DNA of 64,000 nt from Streptomyces sp. NBC_01445 (lineage in GTDB: Bacteria; Actinomycetota; Actinomycetes; Streptomycetales; Streptomycetaceae). Position 1 is the first letter of the stretch. The number at the start of each line of letters is the position of its first letter. The stretch spans positions 558,001 to 622,000 of the forward strand of contig NZ_CP109485.1 in the NCBI RefSeq assembly GCF_035918235.1, read 5' to 3'. A program made the position numbers and the translations under genes. This document shows positions 59,891 through 64,000 of this stretch, in pieces. Under the pieces are notes generated by a model that saw only the letters and a list, made by a program, of their open reading frames with translations, made no database searches and was not told the DNA's origin.

Positions 59891-60937
59891 ATGGCCACGA
59901 TCAAAGACGTCGCCGAACGGGCGGGCGTCGCGCCCAGCACCGTCAGCTATGTCCTCAGCGGCTCCCGCAAGATCTCCGAGGACACCCGGCGCGCGGTACA
60001 GGCCGCCATCGCCGAGCTCGGCTACCACCCCCGGGCCAGCGCCCGCACGCTGCGCAGTGCCCGTAGCGACGTTCTCGCCCTGGCCGTCCCCCGCGTGCCC
60101 GGCGCTTACCGGGCAGTGGACGGCCGGTTCGCCATCGACATCAGCGATGCCGCCCGCAGCCACGGCTACGACCTCCTGCTGATGACCGACCGGGACGGGG
60201 TCGGCGGGCTGCGCCGGGTGGCCGGCAGCGGACTGGCCGACGCGGCGGTCCTGATGGCGGTGGAGGAGCAGGACCCCCGTATCGGCGCCATGCGCGAACT
60301 GGGCTTCCCCACCGCGCTGCTGGGCCGCGGCGACGACGACTCGGCGCTGCCCTGGGTCGACCTCGACTGGGAGGCCGCCGTCGCCCTCGCCCTGCGCGAG
60401 ACCGCTGCGGCCGGCCACCGGCACATCATCTTCCTCGCCTCGGCCGACCACGAGATCGCGGCCCGCCGCGGCTACGCCGTCCATGGCCTCGACGGCGCCC
60501 GGCGTGCCGCGAAGGAGACGGGCGCGGACATCCGGGTCCACCCCTCGACCAGCGACCCCGACGTGCTGCGGCGCCGAGTGCGCGACGTGCTGGGCGCGCG
60601 GCCCGCCCCGACCGCGCTGGTCGTCCAGCACCTGCACCGCCTCCCCGATCTGCTTGCCGAAGTGGCCACGGCAGGCCTACGAGTCCCCGAGGACCTCGCC
60701 GTCGTGCCCGTCGGCACCCTCCCCGACGACCTGGGCGGACGGCTCCTGCCACGTATCGAACTGCCCGTCGCAGAGATGTCCCTGGCAGTCGTCGAACTCG
60801 CGGTCAAGGCGATTGCCGCCGCGCGCCCCGGCCGTGGGACCCAGGCCCATCCGGCCTCGGGCCTCCCCCCTCACCGCCTGATCGCGCCGCAGATGGCGCC
60901 CGGGCTCACCATCGCGCCGCCGAAAGGGCATGCCTGA
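59891..60937 (+). CDS. LacI-family transcriptional regulator
   Basis: 348 residues. MATIKDVAERAGVAPSTVSY then VLSGSRKISEDTRRAVQAAI is a classical LacI HTH with the hinge HPRASARTLRS. The rest is a periplasmic-binding-protein-like effector domain (DVLALAVPRVPGAYRAVDGR, VLMAVEEQDPRIGAMRELGF, PEDLAVVPVGTLPDDLGGRL). It precedes an ABC sugar importer on the same strand and is divergent from the lyase gene, so it likely represses both in absence of an oligosaccharide. Confidence 0.93.
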   Translation: MATIKDVAERAGVAPSTVSYVLSGSRKISEDTRRAVQAAIAELGYHPRASARTLRSARSDVLALAVPRVPGAYRAVDGRFAIDISDAARSHGYDLLLMTDRDGVGGLRRVAGSGLADAAVLMAVEEQDPRIGAMRELGFPTALLGRGDDDSALPWVDLDWEAAVALALRETAAAGHRHIIFLASADHEIAARRGYAVHGLDGARRAAKETGADIRVHPSTSDPDVLRRRVRDVLGARPAPTALVVQHLHRLPDLLAEVATAGLRVPEDLAVVPVGTLPDDLGGRLLPRIELPVAEMSLAVVELAVKAIAAARPGRGTQAHPASGLPPHRLIAPQMAPGLTIAPPKGHA

Positions 60938-61090
60938 GCGTCGTCCCGACGATGCGGCGGCCGCGAGCCGCGCACCACGGACAACGAACCGCTCGCTAGA
61001 CGCCCCCCACCGCACTGCCGCGCACCATCCCCGAACCGCACGGCAAGACCCTCAACTCCCCGAGCCGCAGCCCCGATTGGAGAACCGCTC

Positions 61091-62326
61091 GTGCATTCCC
61101 GCGCAGAGCGCAGACTGCCACCCGCCACAGCCGCAGGCCTGGCCATAGCCACGGCCGCGCTGGGCCTCACCGGGTGCGCCGCCACACCGGCCGCCGACAC
61201 CGTCACCGTGCTCAACTCGGCCACGGACACCGCCGAGCACACCGCCAACCAGAAGTTCTTCGATCGCTGCGCAAAGCCCATCGGGCTGAAGGTCGAGCAG
61301 ATCAGCGTGCCGGCGGATCAGGTCGCCTCGAAGGCGCTCCGGATGGCCTCGTCGAAGTCGCTCACCGACATCCTGGAGCTCGACGGGTCCGAGCTGCCGC
61401 AGTTCGCCGGGACCGAGGGCCTGCGCCCGCTGAAGGATGTCGGCGTCGACACCTCCGGGTTCTCCGGCAGCGCCACCTCCCTCGGCTCGTACGACGGCAC
61501 CCAGTACGGGATCGCACGCTCCGTCAACTCCCTGGCCCTGATCTACAACACGAAACTTCTCAAGGCGGCCGGCGTCACGCCGCCCACCACCTGGGCCGAG
61601 CTGAAGACCGCCGCGAAGAAGATGACTCACGGCAGCACCTATGGGATGGCCTTCAGCGCGAGCCCGAACGCCGACGGGGTGTACCAGTTCCTGCCGTTCT
61701 TCTGGTCCGGCGGCGGTGACGAGGCGAAGCTCGACAACGGCAAGGGCGAGGCCGCGCTCCAGCTGTGGAAGGACCTGGTCTCGGACGGGTCCGCCTCGAA
61801 GTCCGTCGTCAACTGGAACCAGCAGGATGTCAACGACCAGTTCGTGGCCGGCCGCGCCGCCATGATGATCAATGGGCCGTGGCAGGTGCCGGTGCTGGGC
61901 GCCCAGAAGAAGGTGGACTGGGCGGTCGCCCGTATCCCGGTTCCCGAGGCGGGACAGGACGCGATCCCACCTATCGGCGGCACCGTGATGGCGGTGCCGA
62001 AGAACGAGGACCGTTCCCGCGAGAAGAACGCGGGGAAGATCCTCAACTGCCTCAACTCCCAGAAGAATCAGCTGAAGTGGGGCGAGTCGGTCAATAACGT
62101 ACCCACCCGGGCCGCCGCCGCGCGGGCCTACGCCGAACAGAACCCCAAGCTCGCCGCCTTCGCCGACCTGGTCACCACCGCCCGCTCCCGGACCGCCGAG
62201 GTCGGCACCCGCTGGCCGGTGGTCGGAGACGCGCTCGCGGGCGCCTTCCAGTCGGTGCTGACCGGCAGGACCAGTCCCGAACAGGCCCTGCACCGCGCCC
62301 AGCAACAGGCCTCCACGGGGAAGTGA
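61091..62326 (+). CDS. ABC sugar transporter substrate-binding lipoprotein
   Basis: 411 residues. Signal peptide with lipobox LTGC (GLAIATAALGLTGCAATPAA), so the mature protein is lipid-anchored. The family 1 extracellular binding fold shows TDILELDGSELPQFAGTEGL, YGIARSVNSLALIYNTKLLK AAGVTPPTTWAELKTA and FVAGRAAMMINGPWQVPVLG. GTG 61091 follows TGGAG. Two permease genes follow at once; no ATPase gene is in view, so it may use a shared MsiK-like ATPase. Confidence 0.93.
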   Translation: MHSRAERRLPPATAAGLAIATAALGLTGCAATPAADTVTVLNSATDTAEHTANQKFFDRCAKPIGLKVEQISVPADQVASKALRMASSKSLTDILELDGSELPQFAGTEGLRPLKDVGVDTSGFSGSATSLGSYDGTQYGIARSVNSLALIYNTKLLKAAGVTPPTTWAELKTAAKKMTHGSTYGMAFSASPNADGVYQFLPFFWSGGGDEAKLDNGKGEAALQLWKDLVSDGSASKSVVNWNQQDVNDQFVAGRAAMMINGPWQVPVLGAQKKVDWAVARIPVPEAGQDAIPPIGGTVMAVPKNEDRSREKNAGKILNCLNSQKNQLKWGESVNNVPTRAAAARAYAEQNPKLAAFADLVTTARSRTAEVGTRWPVVGDALAGAFQSVLTGRTSPEQALHRAQQQASTGK

Positions 62327-62336
62327 GGAACCGGAC

Positions 62337-63302
62337 ATGAGCACCTTCGCCTCCACCGCCCCGGCCACCAAGACCTCCGGCTCCTCGGCCGCCCCCGCGA
62401 GAGCCGGCTCCGGCACCCGCCGCCGCGGGCTGCTCCGGTGGCTCTTCGTCGCCCCCGCGCTCGCCTACATGGCCCTCTTCTTCGGTTACCCGCTCGTCCG
62501 CAACATCGTGATGAGCTTCCAGCACTACACGCCCAAGACGTACTTCACCGGCGAGGCACCGTTCAACGGGCTCGACAACTGGCGGGCCGTCTTCAGCAAC
62601 GAACTGTTCGCCGGCTCCCTGTGGCACACGGCGCTCTTCACGGCCGGCTCCCTGCTCGGCCAGTTCACCATCGGACTGGCCCTCGCCGTCTTCTTCTCCC
62701 GCCGCTTCCGGCTCTCCGGCCTCGTCCGCGCGATCCTGCTGCTGCCCTGGCTGGTGCCCATGGTCGTGTCCGCCGTCGTCTGGCGGCGCATCCTCGACCA
62801 GGACCACGGCATGCTCAACAGCGCCCTGCACGCCGTCGGCCTGACCGAGGGCGGCGTGCCATGGCTGAGCAGCCCCGGCGTGGCACTGCTGTCGGCGATC
62901 ATGGTCAACATCTGGATCGGCATCCCCTTCAACATGGTGATCCTCTACGGCGGCCTCCAGGAGATCCCGCGCGAACTCTACGAGGCGTCGTCACTGGACG
63001 GGGCAAGCCCCTGGCGAACCTTCCGCAGCATCACCCTGCCGCTGCTCCGCCCGGTGGTCACCGTCGTCCTCGTTCTGGGCTTCATGTCCACGGTGAAGAT
63101 CCTCGACCTGATCCTCGCGCTGACCTCGGGCGGGCCCGCGGACTCCACACAGACCCTGGGCACAGTCACGTACCAACTGTCGTTCCTTCAGCTCGACTTC
63201 GGCCAGGGCGCCGTCGTGGGCAACGTTCTCATCCTCATCAGCGCGGTCTTCGCCGTGCTGTACCTGCGGGCCAACCGCGCCGACTTCGGAAAGGGGCAGT
63301 GA
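62337..63302 (+). CDS. ABC sugar transporter permease (MalF-type)
   Basis: 321 residues with six membrane helices. LFVAPALAYMALFFGYPLVR is TM1, AILLLPWLVPMVVSAVVWRR a mid helix, and EIPRELYEASSLDGASPWRT the EAA loop that contacts the ATPase. LTSGGPADSTQTLGTVTYQL is typical of MalF-like subunits. ATG 62337 lies 10 bp after the binding protein stop. The partner permease begins 6 bp after it. Confidence 0.94.
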   Translation: MSTFASTAPATKTSGSSAAPARAGSGTRRRGLLRWLFVAPALAYMALFFGYPLVRNIVMSFQHYTPKTYFTGEAPFNGLDNWRAVFSNELFAGSLWHTALFTAGSLLGQFTIGLALAVFFSRRFRLSGLVRAILLLPWLVPMVVSAVVWRRILDQDHGMLNSALHAVGLTEGGVPWLSSPGVALLSAIMVNIWIGIPFNMVILYGGLQEIPRELYEASSLDGASPWRTFRSITLPLLRPVVTVVLVLGFMSTVKILDLILALTSGGPADSTQTLGTVTYQLSFLQLDFGQGAVVGNVLILISAVFAVLYLRANRADFGKGQ

Positions 63303-63308
63303 CCGACC

Positions 63309-64000
63309 GTGAACCCGAACTCGAACCGTCGCCGCCTGCGGGCCTCCTGGAACACCACCGCCGCGCTGCTGATCCTCGCCGTCCTGCTCTTCCCGGTCTA
63401 CTGGATGCTCAACACCGCGCTCCAGCCCGAGTCGAGCGTCGCCGCGACCGAGTGGTTCCCGGCCTCGCCCGGCCTGGAGAACTTCGACACGGCCTTCTCC
63501 AGTCAGGGCGGCTCGCTGCTGACCAGCTTCGTCGTCGCCCTCGGCGCCGTCGCCGTATGCCTCTCGCTCGCCGCGCCCGCCGCATACGGGCTCGCCCAGT
63601 TCGGGCTGCGCGGCGGCCAGGGCATCGTGTTCACCACACTGATCACGCAGATGGTGCCGGGCATCGTCATCGCCAACGCCCTCTACAGCGCGTACGCGGA
63701 GCTGGGCCTGGTCAACTCCTACCTGGGGCTGATCCTCGCCGACGCCTCGCTCGGCCTGCCGTTCGCGATCGTGCTGCTGCGGGCCTTCATGGTGTCCATA
63801 CCGAATGAGGTCGTCGAGGCGGCGATGGTCGACGGCGCCAACCGCTTCACCGCGTTCGTCCGCATCGTGCTGCCGATGAGCCGCAACGCCCTCATCACTG
63901 CCGGGCTGTTCACCTTCCTGTTCGCCTGGTCGGACTTCATGTTCGCGCTGACCCTCAACACCACCGACGACGTCAAGCCGATCACCCTGGGCATCTACCA
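63309..64000 (+). CDS. ABC sugar transporter permease (MalG-type), cut by the window end
   Basis: At least 230 residues; runs off the window at 64000 without a stop. VLLFPVYWMLNTALQPESSV is TM1, TTLITQMVPGIVIANALYSA a central helix, and SIPNEVVEAAMVDGANRFTA the EAA loop (E-A-A-x-x-D-G-A). GTG 63309, 6 nt after the MalF-type gene, has a weak ribosome site but fits the usual N-terminus (VNPNSNRRRLRASWNTTAAL). Completes the importer's membrane part. Confidence 0.9.
   Translation, partial: MNPNSNRRRLRASWNTTAALLILAVLLFPVYWMLNTALQPESSVAATEWFPASPGLENFDTAFSSQGGSLLTSFVVALGAVAVCLSLAAPAAYGLAQFGLRGGQGIVFTTLITQMVPGIVIANALYSAYAELGLVNSYLGLILADASLGLPFAIVLLRAFMVSIPNEVVEAAMVDGANRFTAFVRIVLPMSRNALITAGLFTFLFAWSDFMFALTLNTTDDVKPITLGIY

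Overview
The window is about 64 kb of high-GC DNA with the hallmarks of Streptomyces or a close actinomycete relative: frequent GTG starts, GGAGG-type ribosome sites, ATGA/GTGA gene overlaps, an AfsR/SARP-type giant regulator, F420-dependent oxidoreductases and many one-component regulators. The mix of regulators, catabolic operons and decayed genes suggests accessory rather than core chromosome. I saw no rRNA, tRNA, CRISPR array or insertion sequence.

Layout. 1-3.8 kb: end of a BadF-type sugar kinase, a sugar-porter MFS transporter and a cytoplasmic sulfatase. 4-11 kb: a DUF1707 protein, two TetR/SDR units, two VOC proteins (one truncated), a quinone-oxidoreductase-like enzyme and a regulator remnant. 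11.2-26.2 kb, all on the minus strand: a complete high-affinity group 1h [NiFe] hydrogenase locus. It runs hypX, hhyS, hhyL, NifU-like, DUF5947, DUF6084, an unnamed 481-aa protein, maturation protease, a 34-aa DUF6893 protein, then hypA, hypB, hypF, hypC, hypD, hypE. Nearly all junctions are 4-nt overlaps. This locus should let spores or starved cells oxidise atmospheric H2.

26-29.5 kb is decayed (a frameshifted saccharopine-dehydrogenase-like gene and remnants of a CoA-transferase, a hydroxyacyl-CoA dehydrogenase and a barstar protein) around a GNAT gene and a leaderless XRE-cupin regulator. 29.6-35.4 kb is an IclR-centred catabolic island: MFS transporter plus succinate-semialdehyde dehydrogenase on one side, a formaldehyde-activating-enzyme homologue plus a beta-hydroxyacid dehydrogenase on the other. 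Two promoters with identical geometry carry the same dyad, GTTGCG-N5-CGCAAC, exactly 25 nt upstream of the -35 box. This is the best candidate for an undescribed system. 35.7-43.4 kb: universal stress protein, SARP-NB-ARC-TPR regulator, Tat-exported carotenoid oxygenase, a membrane protein and a small conserved protein.

43.8-51.4 kb is an acyl-CoA/epoxide catabolic cluster (ABM protein, APH-like kinase, SDR, SCO6745-like protein, acyl-CoA ligase, enoyl-CoA hydratase, epoxide hydrolase, TetR). A TTGAA-N12-TTCAA operator overlaps the -35 box of two promoters. 51.4-57.6 kb: an alpha/beta-hydrolase pseudogene, a NifS-like PLP enzyme divergent from a MarR-ABC exporter operon, and an LLM oxidoreductase-Dabb operon. 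57.7-64 kb: a secreted pectate-lyase-like protein, a LacI regulator with a perfect 16-bp palindrome, and an ABC sugar importer that runs off the window, probably for pectin or another plant-derived oligosaccharide.
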